64,000 bases of DNA from Pachypanchax playfairii (GCA_006937955.1 SSNP01000083.1:1692867-1756866), one strand, 5' to 3'. Positions 12,085 through 25,212 are shown, numbered from the stretch's first letter. The notes: generated by a model not told the origin, from the letters alone. Program-made: numbers and translations.

Positions 12085-12284
12085 TGACCAAATACTTATT
12101 TTCCACCATAATTTGCAAATAAATTCTTTAAAAATCAGACAATGTGATTTTCTGGATTTTTTTTCCTCATTTTGTCTCTCATAGTTCAGGTATACCTATG
12201 ATGAAAATTACAGGCCTCTCTGATCTTTTTAAGTGGGAGAACGTACACAATTGGTGGCTGACTAAATACTTTTTTGCCCCACTG
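12085..12284. repeat. Tc1-like element, right terminal inverted repeat
   Basis: The inverted counterpart of 10684-10883. Visible differences are single-base changes near 12191 (in ttcaggtatacc) and near 12243 (acgtacac versus the left ttgtgtaag). Confidence 0.93.
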
Positions 12285-12298
12285 TATATATATATATA

Positions 12299-15200
12299 AA
12301 ATGTATAAAATTTGATGATAATAATTTCTATCAGTGCTAAACCTGTTAAACAACACAAGATATGTTTGTGCATTCCACAAAACAAGGCTTTAAATAACTA
12401 TTTATAATATAGAAGCGCCATGGTTCTCAAACTTTGATGCAAATCTCATTGATTGCACTTTGAGTTAAGAAGCTCCAGTGAAGTCTCTAGTATCAAAAAG
12501 CACAAAACACTGACACAGTTTGGTTCACTTTATCTCACATTTGTAGTCAGATTTTATGAGACAAGTAAACCAAAGACCACAGTGGTGATGTTCTTCACAA
12601 CAATAAACCATTACTTCTGAAACCGCAGTCAGGGGTTGTGCAAAGGGTTTGAGCAGTCCGCCTGAACTCACGAGCTTGAAGTTTTGTTTTTAATGTCTGT
12701 CACAGTGGTGGCATTTAAACATATTAACCGGTATTAATACCGTATGTCAGATGGTAGTAAAGCAGAGGAGAGACAAACTTTATGGTGGATTTGTGTGTTA
12801 ACATTTCAAATCACTGTTGCAATACTTTTTCCTAGGCTGTGTCACCAAAGAAAAGAAAAAAAAGCACCACTGGGAAGAATAAATCCACAGTGAAGTGTGG
12901 CAGCACAGCCAATTAGAAGTTGCTTAAGGTCAGGGCAAGGCCAGTGGGGGTTGAGCAAACAATAAATAATTTGGAGGGTAAAAAGCAAAGTCTTGCTCGG
13001 TACAAAATAGCACTGTTGTTTTTTAAAATCATGACAATTTATTTTTTCCCAGTGAATTATTTAAGTGAAGCTCCGCTGCTAACATGCTTTGCTCACTGAA
13101 GGGAAGATAATCTTCAATCTTTGTAAATGCTTCAACAATGGTGTGTATGACAAACACACTGAAAAGAGATTTGGTGCTAGAGGGCGACGTGAAGTATTGC
13201 CTGTACTGTAACATCTCCCAGCAGCTTTGGAAAAACAACAATCCAACTGCACATATCCTGAGCCAACGCTTACTGATTGTTTCATGTTAGAGGAAAAATG
13301 CTGTTTATATAGCAGCTTGTTGGGAAAAAAAACATAAAACAACAACAGATAGTGTTAGCTTTTAACAGATGGTGCAGATGAATAAAAAATAAACCTGAAA
13401 AGAATTGCCTATTACTCAGAAACCAGGATTTTTTTACACAGACACAGGTAAAAGTTTGTGTAAGTATATCGTTGGTATAGTTTATGTGGAAGAAATAATC
13501 AGTTATTAGACTGTAAGCTGTGGTAATTGGGATTACAGGCGGCACGAGCAAACCTGAAAAAGCAGCTTTTAAAGTTTTCAACTGTGAGATTAAAAATTTC
13601 CACTCAAATATATCACCGACAGCTTCTCCACAGAAGCAAACACATTCTTTTCACAGCAAATCCATTCACGCAGAGCAATTTGTGGCATTTTGCTTTTTCC
13701 CTATTCTTGTTTTCCAAAACATTAGTCTTGCTAACTCTAATGCGTGCAAATGCAATGACTGGAGCGAGCCTCTTGTCTCTCTCTCTTGTTGCCTTTTCTC
13801 TTTTCTGCTCCATCCCTCATGCTTCCTCCTCTCGCGTTTAGGAGGCGGTGAGTAAATCATGTGGTCGGCTCGTGCAAAGCCAGAAAATAATGGGATCATA
13901 TTCCATTCTCCTTCGCCTATTAGAGTTTCAAACAATGGCAAAAAACCCTCTACTTTCAACACCCAGGAAATTCTAAAGACTTTAACAAATCAACATGCAT
14001 TGACAGCTACATAATGTATGTTTTTCTTTTTTGTATGCAGCCTGTAGCGCACTATCACAGCTACAGTGTGATGGTAGTAGTTACAGTGATTTCCCAACTC
14101 GTGCACCGCCAACAACATTGGACTGAAGGCAAAGGATTGGCCGTTTCTAGTTTACGAGGTACGGAAACTAAAACACAAGCTGAGCAAAGAACATCTGCTT
14201 TCCAGTGCTTTGATGGACGAACAGACTTGGTGGATTTCACAATCACAGATTTATTTATTCAGATGTGTGTGTATGTGCATGTCTGTGCAGAAAGTGATGA
14301 GTGTAGAAAACTGCCTCATGAAAATTCTGAAATATGTCATCAGTGATTCAGAAGCATTGCAGCTTGATCAAGCACGTGCCCTTTTTGTCTATGTTGTCAA
14401 AAAGTCTTGAGTGGTTTTCAAACGTTTACAGCTCTGACGTTATATCTCCATTTAAAATTTACTATTTACATTTAGCCTGATGCTTGCTGTTGACTAAATA
14501 AACAGCCAATTTGACCAGAAATTGTTGTTCCAAAATTTGATTCTCTTCTCTTTAATTTTTGTTTCTTTGCTAGTATCCCGCAAGGTTGGTGACTAGTTAG
14601 AGACACAAATTTGCAACAAAATACAGAAATGTTCATTTGGAAAATTTGGGGTCCCATGACAGTTAAGACCTGCCTGATGCACAATGTGTCAGATTCTCTT
14701 TTTTGTCTGCTGTCATTCACAGCTTTATTTTATAGGTCCAAAGTTGTCTCACATTTGTTTCACTTTCTTACTCACAGACAGTACATTTAAAAAGGCTGGA
14801 AATTTTTAGCAGTAGTCTGAAATTCAGCCTTTAATCTTCATATTAACAATAATTTATACTTTAATGATCCCTATTGGGGAATTAGGTCTTTGCATTTAAC
14901 CCATCCTCATCTCTGACCCTTCCGTTCCACTGGACTTGCAACAATTGGCAACATTAGTGACGCATAATATGCGGCTGATAGCTGCCATTAAAGTCTAAAA
15001 GACCGTTCCCACTGCACGCGAAGCAGCGAGCATGAGACGCGTCCCAGAAGCGTAGTGTCGTGAGCATTACGTTGCAGTTCTATTTTTTACGCCGTATTCT
15101 TCTAAAACATGTCAAGTTCAACAGTTTAGTTTGGACCAGACAGGAAATCAGGAGTTCATATCTGGAAGTTTCAAAATAAAAGGACAAGTGCAGATTTTTG

Positions 15201-18200
15201 GCCATTTGACAACCTTTCTGGCCTCTCGCCACTAGCTTCCAACTTGTTTTAGAATTGATTTGAAGTTGCTGATTTTTGTTTTTAATGATTTGAATTCACT
15301 GACTCCAACTTCCATCAATGAATTCCTGCAGTTCCACAGACTAATAGGCTCACTTACATTGTCAACTCAGTTTAAATGGGATGTTCAAGGCCAAATATAA
15401 GCATTGGGGTGATCCTGCCTTTCCTGTGTTGGCCCCAAAACTATATAATATTTTACTCCTGTAGGCTGGAGCCGCCCCTGACTTCACAGTTTGTGAATAG
15501 TGAATTTGACCATGCCTACAAACTGTGACAGAATAACCAATAAAAATGATGTCCATTGAAAATAACATCCCATAAAGCACGTTCACACTCAAAAGCATGT
15601 ATATCCATGCATAGCATAACACATCTAACTTAAGTCTTTTTGTGATTTAGCATCACAAATACAGTATGTCATGGTCTTGTTCTTTACTCATACTCACTCC
15701 CCTTTAATCATACGTATCCCGGGGTCAAAGTGGAACTGAGTGAAATCCATTTCCACCAGGAGGCTTTCCATTGCACACACGGCATGATGGGGTTGATTAA
15801 CGAGTAGCAACTATGGTTTGTCTTCTACAGCTGAGTGAACAACTTCATTTCAGCTGATGAGTTCAAGCTCAGGTCAGGTTGGTCTTCATCTGTGACATTA
15901 CAACAGCCGCATGGTAAGAATTAATTTCTCATGGAGAAAACAATGGAGTTGTATATCTGGACCTGGCTTTTGAAACATACTGCAATTAGGATCAAACAAC
16001 TTGAAAAGCAGTTGTACGTTCAAGTGATGAAGCTTTTTATGTGCCTGTATCTGTGTTTGTGTGTGTATGTTTACAAGAATCTTATTTATTTTTTACTTTG
16101 TTCACCTCTTGTGTGGTTTTGGTAATGCTGGTTAAATTTAAGCAATGATGGCTTTTTTCCAGGCTCTCTCTACATATGACAGATGATTGTTTGGAGTCTG
16201 CTGCTCTGTAGTTTTCAGCTCCCATAAACAAATGTAGTTAACACAAAAAGATAAAGCAATCTACAATACTCATTTTTACAAGCACAAAAAAAAGGCAGCT
16301 TGGGAATAAAGATTTCAAGCCGTGCTCGCCTTTGTTTTGGAGACCATTTATTCTGTAGTATGGGTTCAGTTTGCACCTAATATTACCACTCCATAATCAA
16401 AGAAGAATGAAAAGTATTTTTTGATTTCTGTTTGGGTCTGCCATCTGTTCACTAACTTCTGAATTCAGCTTTGTGAGTCTCTGAAGCATTCACTCACTTT
16501 CTCATTCATTCGCAGCTTTTCACACACACCCAACCACCAGTTTCCCCTTCACAGTCAATCATAAGATAAATATACCCAATTCTGAGCAAGCCTCTCAAGC
16601 ATCACCAATATGCATAAGGCTTCATCAAAACATTTAAACCTAAGAAATAGGAACCTTATGTCCTGAGACCTGGTTGAACTTTGAGTTTAAGTTTGGCAGA
16701 GGGTGAGTGTAGAGGATTATATCAGTGCAGAATGAAGGAATTTTTTGGGGAACACAAACACGCATAACGGTTGAAGACTATGGGTGTTCCGAATATTTTT
16801 TTGTATCTAATTTCAATCCAACTTATTTCAAATTAAATATCTGGCCTTATTGTCTTTTTTGTCACTTGCCCATGTTACTTGTCTTTGTTTTTGAATTAGC
16901 TAGGTGAACTTGGCTTAATCTTTGAATTTTAAATTTCTATTCAAATTGGTAGAATTAAACACCTCTAGCATCATTATTACTGTGAAAAACACCTGGAATG
17001 CTAATGTTGCAAGTTGTGACTGACCGTCATTTACTGTTTCAAAACAGGTCCATACTGTACACACATTGGTATATTACATCACAACATTTTACAGCAGCTG
17101 TATTATGGCACAGCTGATGCAAAACCACAGACAGTAGATCAGTAACAAAGGTCTGGAGCTGCGCAGCTACTTCAATACTGGTTAACTAAAAATGCTTTGA
17201 TGTGGATCTCAATCTGAAATGGTTCAGAAAATCCCTCCTAAAAAAATGGGCTGTTTTTCTACTTGGCATTCTGACAAAGTGACTAGTACCTCTACAGCAA
17301 TTTTAAATTTGAACAGAAAGATTTATTAAAACCTTGCATCATAGTTATATTTCCAGGAATAACTGAATTTGTGCAGATTGTGATCAGGGCAAATTAATGG
17401 ATTGTTCTGAAGGGAAGGGGGGGAAAAAGGAGAGAGCTCTACATCTGGCAGCAGTGATGTATGGAAATGCATTTCATTGGTTTGCATTGAGGAGAATATT
17501 GTGAAATGGGTAAGAGGTGTCGTGCGACATACTGTAAGTCATAGTCAGTTTTATCATGAAAATGATTAAACTTCTGTCTTTGAGATTTGAAATAAAGCTC
17601 TATGTTATCTCTGCTGTGAAAAAATTCACTGCTGCAATTATTCAAACCTGAGGTGGTTCCTTTCTGTATTTACCAAAGAGAAGAATTGGCACATGAAAAG
17701 TTTTTCACAATTGACTGTAAATAAATCAGCATTGCATTATAAAATTCAACATGCAGCTAAACCTTTTTTTTTTTAAATAGGAGGAGGAAAGATGTAGAGA
17801 GCTTGAGATGTAGCATAAATAAATTCAAGTCTTGTCATGAAGACCCTAAAAGTTAACTCTCCTTTGATAAAGTTTTCCCCACAGCTCTCAAGTCTGCAGC
17901 TCATAAGTAAAAAAGAGAAAAAAAATTCATAAAAAAATTTATGAAAGTGAAAAGGAAAACATCCCAGAAGTTGTCCAGACTGAAGTGATAGAGTCCATGT
18001 GTCGCCTGTTAACAGTCTACTTCCACTCACATTAAACTTGAGTCGGCCTCGTTAGAAACAAAAAGCTTCTCTCCTTCAAGATTACGGAGAAAGAATATGT
18101 AACCATCCTTAAGTAATTTTGTTTACAGGGCACTGGCTTCTGTACACTCAGGGTAAATTCTCTAGGCGCGTTCCCATCTATTGAACAAAACTCAGCAAAT

Positions 18201-20260
18201 TGGTACCTCAGGTTTATTTCTCTTTGAGCTCTCTCACCTGGGAGTCGCGGGAGGAATTGCCTTGTAGGCCTGAACTGCAAACAGCCCTCTCTCTGATCTG
18301 CTCCCTTCGCCCTCACACTATTTGAACTGTGTTTTCCCCTGGCATTCTGAGAACCGTTTGCTCTCTTTTCTCTGTGTTGAGAAAGAAAGAAAGAAGCTGT
18401 GTTCTTCATACATTTTTTAAAGTCTGGAGTACGTCCCCCCCCCCCCCCATGCAAAGCCCAAACACATGCATGCACGCTTTCTCCTCTGCAGACGTCAGTG
18501 CTTTTCAGGGCAGGTCTGTCAGTACCTGGACATCAGTTTGTTTTTAAAGCAAAAAGGTCCGACTGTACTTGCCTCAATTTGTAAACAAGTTAGGACGACA
18601 TGAGCTCATCAGTGTCGGTTTTATCCGAATATAGCGTTGAGAAATGCCAAGTACGTGTAGAACACAGAGCTTTGATGAAGCTGTCATCAATCAATAATTC
18701 ATCACAACTTTGCTTGGCCGTACAGGCATCTCAATGTGTTCCAAAGGGAAAGAAAACAGAATCAAATGAAAGCAGAAAGCTTAGACAGGAAAAAAAAAGA
18801 AAAAGAAACATTTATATTTAATGGATTTTTCTTTTTTTTCATTTTGCTTTTGGAAATGTCACAACAGTCTTGGTCAGCATGTCTGAACAGGACCAGAGGA
18901 AGGAAGGAAGAGTGGAGAGTGAAAAACAACTTAGAACAAGCACCTCTGGTTTGTTCTCATATTGTTATTAAGCTCTATAAGAAAAAAGAAAGTCAAAATG
19001 CTTCAGCCACCATATTGTAGTATTTATGTTAATCTCCATAACCTCCTACTCAGCTGTGGCTCTGCTGGTCTGTGTGTGTGTGTGTGTTTACATGTACATA
19101 TGTTTGAATGTACAGCATGTGCACCCAGGCTCTGATGTGTGTGGTCAAACTCTAAATCCATGCCAGTACAGCAATCCGGTTTGAAAACACAGCTCCTAAT
19201 CCTTTAGCCTTCAGAACAAGAGAAGGGGGGAAAAACAGCTGAAGGGCCCTCACGTGATGTAGCGATACAGACTAAGACCAGACCAGGAGGCCACTGATAT
19301 TCCCCGAACCCTGTCCTGCCTCCTCCTCCTCCTCCAGGCAGGAAAATGGATTTCTATTTCTGGTGGGTTGATATCACTGATCATAGTTCATAGCCCCCTT
19401 TCAGGGCCCGGAGTTAACATCTGGGGCCGATGTCAGGATGCGCACCTTGATCAGACCCAGGGAGATGGTTCCTGATGGCCTTGCAATCTGCCAAAGCTGT
19501 GATGGCTGCTTTGCTGATACCATCGCAGTAAATTCTATCACTGTCACTCTCTGTTTCTATCCAGAAGCACATCACTGTGTGTCCATTTCTATGTGTGTGT
19601 GGCTTTTTTAGCTCTGGATGATGGACATGTTATCTGATGGCATTGTACTCTGTCTTTGATGCCACTGTTTGAAAATCTTCAGTGCTGGAATAACAGGTGT
19701 AATGATAAATCATATGTCACGTATATAGTTAAAATAGATTAATACTGTATATTCTATAAATCTAACCTCAAAATATGAACTACTTTGTTTCCATCAACAT
19801 TTAACATTAGACTCAGGTTCTGTGCAACGTTACGGCCACGTTTTAAAGATCGTGAATTATCTCAAACTGCTCCATACTTTTTAATGCAATTTAGAACTCC
19901 AACCTCTGAATCCTTCTGCTTTGTTGATATTTATGCTGAGTGATAATTCCTGACAGTTAATAAATAAACATTTCCTTAGTCCTGTGTTTTTGTATAGCTC
20001 CCAGCATATTCAAGGGGCTTCGGTTTGGAAAGGGAAAAGCATAAACAAGAAGAGATCTAAAGAGACTTAGCCAGGGGCGCTAACTCCACACACAGACACA
20101 CACACACAAACAAAAAACTAATGTGTGCACACACACAAGCTAATACACACACACACAGATATACACATGTACTGCAAGTTAACCAGGTCCCTTCCCACCT
20201 CCCCACCAACACACAAACATATTCGAGACATCAGGAGTGACCAAGTCAACAGTTTTGAGC
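12299..20260. other. Gene desert with scattered repeat fragments
   Basis: No supportable gene. The piece at 14860-14915 (tttaatgatccctattggggaatt) matches a common fish repeat tail. Around 14990-15200 is a GC-richer repeat-like piece. A poly-C run lies at 18437-18449, TG repeats at 19070-19087, and CA-rich DNA at 20088-20165. Complex non-repetitive stretches at 15660-15905, 18040-18360 and 19245-19530 could be conserved regulatory elements of the Irx domain, but nothing in the sequence alone proves this. Confidence 0.6.
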
Positions 20261-20265
20261 AATAT

Positions 20266-20510
20266 CCATCCATTTTCTATACCCACTTGGTCCGATTCAG
20301 GGTCACTGAGAGGGTCTCTTAGTGTCTGTTTCCAGTGGTCTTTAGGCAAGAGGAGGGTTGTACCATGGACAGGTTGCCAGCACACCACAAGGTCACAGAG
20401 AGACAAAAAAAAAAAACATTGACTCACATCTATGGCCAATTTAGACTTGTATGGTTTTTGGTCTTTGGAAGGAAACCAGAGTAACAGGAGAAAAACCATT
20501 TGTGCACTAC
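20266..20510 (-). repeat. Teleost tRNA-type SINE-like interspersed repeat, copy 1
   Basis: On the - strand, the 3' part ends in the familiar tail (complement of ccatccattttctatacc, 20265-20282). The body includes the complement of the segment around ggacaggttgccagcacacc. Divergent and 5'-truncated. It is related to the copies at 22170, 22500, 29625 and 44530. Confidence 0.6.
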
Positions 20511-20563
20511 AAAATGATCTAAACTAGGATTAGTTATGGGTGAGATTAATGACTGTTTCTTAA

Positions 20564-21190
20564 GATGCATTCACACCAGCCCTGTTTAGTCCACTTGAAT
20601 CGAACTCGAGTTCACTTGCCAAGAAAGTCCGGTTTGTTTGGGGAGGTGTGAACGAGCAATCGAACTCTGATTTGGACCAAACAACTGAACTCGAGTCTGC
20701 CTAAAAACGTGGGTCTCGGTTCGACTGCAACGAACTCTGGAGCGGTTCGATTGCATGTATGAATGCAACTGGACCGAGACCGCACCTAAACGAGGAAGCA
20801 GACTATATTGTGCAGCCACCTCATTTAGTCCTTTAACTTGTCTGCTCATCCTGAGCCCATTGCTGTAGAGTACTTATTTGGTACATTTACCAAACACAAA
20901 AGATCAATCCCAAAACCACCAGAATCTGCTGCCACTCCATGTTTGTTTACCTTTCCCTGTAAAAATAAACTCGCAGCACCAGAAAGTGCAGTAACAACAA
21001 CACAAAACGTTGTGCAGTAACACCACAGCGCCACCACAGGCGGGAATGTAAACATGCTCCTAAGCTTATTTGGTCTGTTTCATAAAGTGCAGTGTGAATC
21101 CAAAACGCACCAACTAAAAACTGCAACAATGTTGCAAGTTTGGTCCCCAATCGAACCGAGTCTACTGGACTATCAGGTGTGAATACAGCC
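20564..21190. mobile_element. TTAA-flanked inverted-repeat element (family B)
   Basis: Flanked by TTAA at 20560-20563 and 21191-21194. The left end GATGCATTCACACC pairs with the right end GGTGTGAATACAGCC. The body is rich in TCGA-type words (cgaactcgag, ggttcgactgcaacg). It is 627 bp with no transposase. Similar 'gcattcacacc' elements are common in fish genomes, and the TTAA target points to a piggyBac- or Kolobok-type origin. The right-hand TTAA is shared with the next element. Confidence 0.72.
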
Positions 21191-21194
21191 TTAA

Positions 21195-21758
21195 ACAGGC
21201 CCTTCCATTAAAAATTGTTTTTCTGAGGTTTCTGCTGAATATTTTAGCTCAACTGGTGTTCTTACCTTTATACTGGGTGTGAAAACAAGTCAACAACTTC
21301 TCTATCAGTTTTTATCTCTCAAACTACGCAGGTTGCGATAAAACCCGAGTTCGAACGGCCAGTATCTGTTTCTTCACAACTCCTTTGCTCGTTAGTATTT
21401 GGTAACTCCCACAGTTGAACCCATGCCGAGCATGCTGCTGGCTAAAAGCTATAGCACAAGACGTAACAAACCAGAAGAGACTACGTCTGCTGTTGCCATG
21501 CGCAAGGGGGTAGGAAACAGTATACCTTGCTCTCATAGGCTAGTTTGTTAGCCAATCTAAGTCCAGCAAATTCAAATAATGAATATTAATGAGTTGCTGC
21601 CTGAAGCCTGACGAAACCAGCTGAATTTTAAGGCAGACAGATTGAAAGGTCTGTTAATAAGTGTTTCCTAACGTTTTTTAGATATAAAATGTTTCATATA
21701 ACTGGTTAATACTTAAGAAATAACCACAAAGTACTGAAATTTGTGTGAAATGGCCTCT
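21195..21758. mobile_element. TTAA-flanked inverted-repeat element (family C), copy 1
   Basis: Lies between TTAA 21191-21194 and TTAA 21759-21762. The ends ACAGGCCCTTCCATT and (complement) AGAGGCCATTTCACAC form short imperfect inverted repeats. It is 564 bp with no coding region. A second copy lies in the same orientation at 62309, sharing long blocks such as gaaacagtataccttgctct and aatgaatattaatgagttgc. Confidence 0.75.
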
Positions 21759-22169
21759 TTAAAATTATGGTTGTAACTTTTTATATTGTGTTCTTATAGA
21801 GAACAGATACTCTACATGTCAATATATGATTTGGCAGAAACAATAATATACTTCTTCTTGACAGTAATCATATCAGCTCATTGACTGACCCTGAATTTTG
21901 ACACTTAAAACGTCAAACTTTAAAACATGTTATTTTACTGATTAATTCCTCTCTAAAACATTGTTTTAAATCAACATTAGCAGACACATAATGATCTTGT
22001 ATTCACTTGGGTGTGATTGTTCTCTCATCTGATTTAATTACTGTATTCAAAATCAAGCTTTAATCATTTTCACTCTTTTATTCTATTGATTGTTGTTTAA
22101 ACTTTTGTTCTTAACATTCCTTAACATCACTACATATTACATACCTGTAATACATTTAGCAAGTTAAAC

Positions 22170-22295
22170 CTGCAATGGACTGGCAACCTGTCCAGATCTA
22201 ACCCCACCTTTCGCCCAATGACCGCTGGAGATAGACGCCAGCTCCCCGTGACCCTGAACAGGAACAAGCAGGTACAGATAATGGATAGAGGGATG
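22170..22295 (+). repeat. SINE-like repeat tail, copy 2
   Basis: Contains the typical tail of this fish repeat: caatggactggcaacctgtc, then gacgccagctccccgtgacc and a terminal gataatggatagaggg. Only the 3' portion is present. Confidence 0.65.
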
Positions 22296-22499
22296 TAGTA
22301 AGCTATTAGAATAATATAAAGCTTTTTTCTGACTACTTCCCATTTTAGGTGAGTGCGGGTGTGAGGTTGTGCAACCTGGCTTGTGTGTGTGATTAGAAAG
22401 CAGAGGCCCAATCTCAATCACAGATTTCAAGTCTACTTATTGAGAAACTTTATGTACAACCAACCTATTGGATAAACGTTGCAAAAGTGACACATTTAA

Positions 22500-22815
22500 A
22501 AAGGGTTGAACGGTAGCACAGTTGGTAGCACTGTTGTCATGCAGCGAGAAGGTCCTGTGTTTGAAACCAGGCTGGGAACCTTACATGGAGTTAGTTTGAT
22601 CTTCATAGGAATTCCAGTTTCCTCCCACAGGCCAAAAATATGCTTGAGGTTAGTTGGCAGTTGTAAATTGTCCCTAAGTGTGATTAGTTGTCTGTCTATA
22701 TGTGGCCCTGTGATAGACTGGTGACCTGCCTCTTCCCCAATCACCACTGGAGCTAGTTACCAGCTCCCCACAACCCTAAACAGGAATCAGCAGGTATAAT
22801 GACTGACTGGCAAAC
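22500..22815 (+). repeat. Teleost tRNA-type SINE-like interspersed repeat, copy 3 (near full length)
   Basis: It starts with a tRNA-like head (ggtagcacagttggtagcac, with a B-box-like gtgtttgaaacc at 22557-22568). It continues through the conserved middle (cctcccacaggccaaaaata) and the gatagactggtgacctgcc tail to about 22815. Such elements are transcribed by RNA polymerase III and moved by LINE machinery. The head is diverged, so this copy is unlikely to be active. Confidence 0.7.
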
Positions 22816-24085
22816 ATAAAAGATGTCTGTCTTTATGCTTCAGAAGTACCAGAGCTTTTGTGTTTCCACTAAAATATTCCACAAGTTAGCAATTGCTAAT
22901 CTTCAAGTTAACTTTAGTTTGTGTGTTAAACACAGCTTCCGTCCAGTTAGCACAGGACTTTTTCACTTCCACTGCTTTACATTTCCAGGAGCAGACAGTT
23001 TCTCCCTTTTCTTTTTACCATTAAGGCCATCAATGTTGACAGGATCAATACCTGTGTTTTGGCCCCAGTGCCCCCGTCAGAGATAGCATGTCACTGCTGA
23101 CAGACAAATATCAGCACTCGGCCTGCTACAGGGGCGTGAGAGGGTGGTGGAACCACAGCACTTTTCCGTTTTAGATCATCCAACATGGTATTGATTTGCC
23201 CCGCGCTAATCATACATCAGAGGTGAATAAATGGCTCAGAGGCAAACATTCCATTGTTCATGATTGGGAGATGTAATAAAAAAGGAGAGAGAGAGACATT
23301 TCTTTTATTGCTTGTAACTCGGGGCTGGTCACGTAATCGTGCCCTGACTGGAGAAGTCTCAGTTAGATTGAAGTCCGTCAAAGTGATGATCCTATCAAGG
23401 CTGTGTAATCATGTGTTGTGCCATTTGTAAAAACAACTGACATATATTTTACTGTCGCTTGTTTTGTGTTTACAAGAAAACAAAAATTGATTATCTACAA
23501 GTCGTTTTGTTTCTTATATTGTGACTATTTTAAAGCATTTTATCAAGTTTGACTGTTTTTATAGTGGATTTATGTCTGTTATATTACAATGATCCTCACT
23601 GTCAACTTCTGATTTATCGCTCTTCATAAACCATATTTAACATTGAATAAAACTAAATATAGTATCTGTATGGATTGTGGATCAGATCTAACACAAAAAA
23701 ACAATCAACCCTGATTTAAAAAAAAGCAAAAAATGAATCTCATCCAAAAACAAATATTAATTATTTTTAATAGACACAGACTAGATGTCACCAGTTTGTT
23801 AAAATAATATTATTGTAATTTTTTGTTTTGTCCTGGTCGCTGCTCCAGCAGTGACCAGGACAAATGTGAAATGTGGTTGATAGATTTCCTTCAGGTAGAA
23901 TGTTACTCCTTATTCTTCATTTCCTTTAAGTCATCAGTCTCCATCTACCTCCATCCTCTGCATCCTCTTCTCTCACACAACCACCTCATGTCCTCCTTCA
24001 CTACACGTCTACTTTTTTTTTTTTTGCCTGTTTTGTCCTGATATATTTGGCAGACAGAATTGTGGGTCTGGGTGCCTTATTGTGT
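22816..24085. other. Intergenic, no gene seen
   Basis: Holds a complex stretch at 23095-23430 containing gatttgccccgcgctaatca and ggctggtcacgtaatcgtgc, which looks like a candidate conserved non-coding element. AT-rich simple sequence follows. A short imperfect inverted repeat (ctggtcgctgctccagcagtgaccag) lies at 23832-23857. Confidence 0.5.
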
Positions 24086-24087
24086 CA

Positions 24088-24539
24088 GGATAGGCCTGGG
24101 CGATAAATCGATTAAACAAATTAATTCGAATTTTTTGTGAGGGTTAGGGTTAAAAAATATATAAATTGAGTTTTTGCGTAGTGGTGCTTTTTGCTCCACG
24201 GAGTTTACGTAGCATTAGTTTTGCTGTGACAGACGTGCAGCAAGAGACCCCACGCTGCAACATTTTCCAGTCAAAGGCAGTAGCACCACAAACTCATTCC
24301 AACACCTGAAACAGTCATCCAGCCGAATATGAAAAACTCTGTCCGAGACGAACAAAACCGCAGTGACCAAAAACCTTTGCTAAAACAGTTAACTGCAGCC
24401 GAATCCTTTGCACAAGGCACCGCATATAAGAGGGAGTGGCACGGTGGAGCACAATCACAGAAGCGGTCGCTTTTAAAGGGAAAAATCAAGAAAAAAATCG
24501 TAAATCGAATTTTTAAAAATGTAATCGGCAATTGTATTT
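24088..24539 (+). mobile_element. hAT (ZBED-type) transposon fragment, internally deleted
   Basis: Begins caggcctgggcgataaatcg and ends with aaatcgtaaatcgaattttt, the pattern of a degenerate hAT terminal repeat. Inside, a + strand frame reads HLKQSHPAEYEK-like residues across 24290-24340, then AESFAQGTAYKR (about 24400-24435), which resemble BED-finger hAT transposases of fish. The catalytic domain is missing. Ends are approximate. Confidence 0.6.
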
Positions 24540-24543
24540 TTAA

Positions 24544-25208
24544 AGCAGTACTGAATAGCTTTTCTGCAGATGTGTCTCAGACAGCTGTTGCTCGAACTGG
24601 TGTTCTGCACAAATATGCTACCTGTTGAGATGTGCTACACATGTGCCATTCCACAGTCTTGACTTCAATAAACAGATTTATCATTTATTTTGTTTCTATA
24701 TTTTTCCATAAATACATTTTACCTATCAAATAAATTCTCCCAGGACAGGAACACTAAAAATTATGTTATTTTTACTTTCTTTGCATTGTCAGAGCGACAG
24801 GCAAATGTTTGGACACACTCAGAGGAGAAGGACCCAACAATGGTTGCCAAGGACCCAGAGGGCTTTTATATAGAAAAGATCTGGGAAGAATCATAAAAAT
24901 ATACTTAAACAATTAACAGGACACACTCACCATTATACAAGCATACTGTATAAACTTCTAATGACATTTCATTATGAAATAAGGTGTCATTTCGTACTAT
25001 GGCGGCATTTTTCTTCAGGGCAGCATAAATCACCAGAACACCACTTCCGGCTGAGACCTGAATTACGGAGGATATTTAGTCTATTGTAAAGCCATCGGAG
25101 GGCCGAGAGTGACTTCTAATATGAAGATGAACATGTTTTTTGGTGAGTATCCACTTAGACAAGTTTCAAAATTGTAGCTTAAAGTTTTAAAAGTTATTTA
25201 GTACTGCT
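24544..25208. mobile_element. TTAA-flanked inverted-repeat element (family D), copy 1
   Basis: Lies between TTAA 24540-24543 and TTAA 25209-25212. The end repeats AGCAGTACTGAATAGCTTTT and (complement of the right end) AGCAGTACTAAATAACTTTT match at 18 of 20 bases. It is 665 bp. A short frame at 24780-24895 (SERQANVWTHSEEKDPTMVA) is shared with the second copy at 61270-61906 in inverted orientation, so this internal sequence is part of the family. Confidence 0.8.
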
Positions 25209-25212
25209 TTAA

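Larger units (their letters stand above)
10684..12284. mobile_element. Tc1-like DNA transposon, almost intact
   Basis: A 1601-bp element inserted in a TA-repeat (10663-10683 and 12285-12298 flank it), with CAGTGGGGCAAAAAAGTATT at the left end and its complement at the right. The inverted repeats are about 200 bp and differ at only about two positions, which indicates recent activity. The transposase is on the - strand and has one frame break. The TIR sequence matches a Tc1 family that is widespread in teleosts and also reported in lampreys; that identification is from memory of the family. Confidence 0.95.

Noticed and set aside
15380..15500. Possible LINE C-terminal fragment (a GDPAFPVLAPKLYN-like translation)
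   Set aside because: Only about a dozen residues resemble the motif, which is too short to support.
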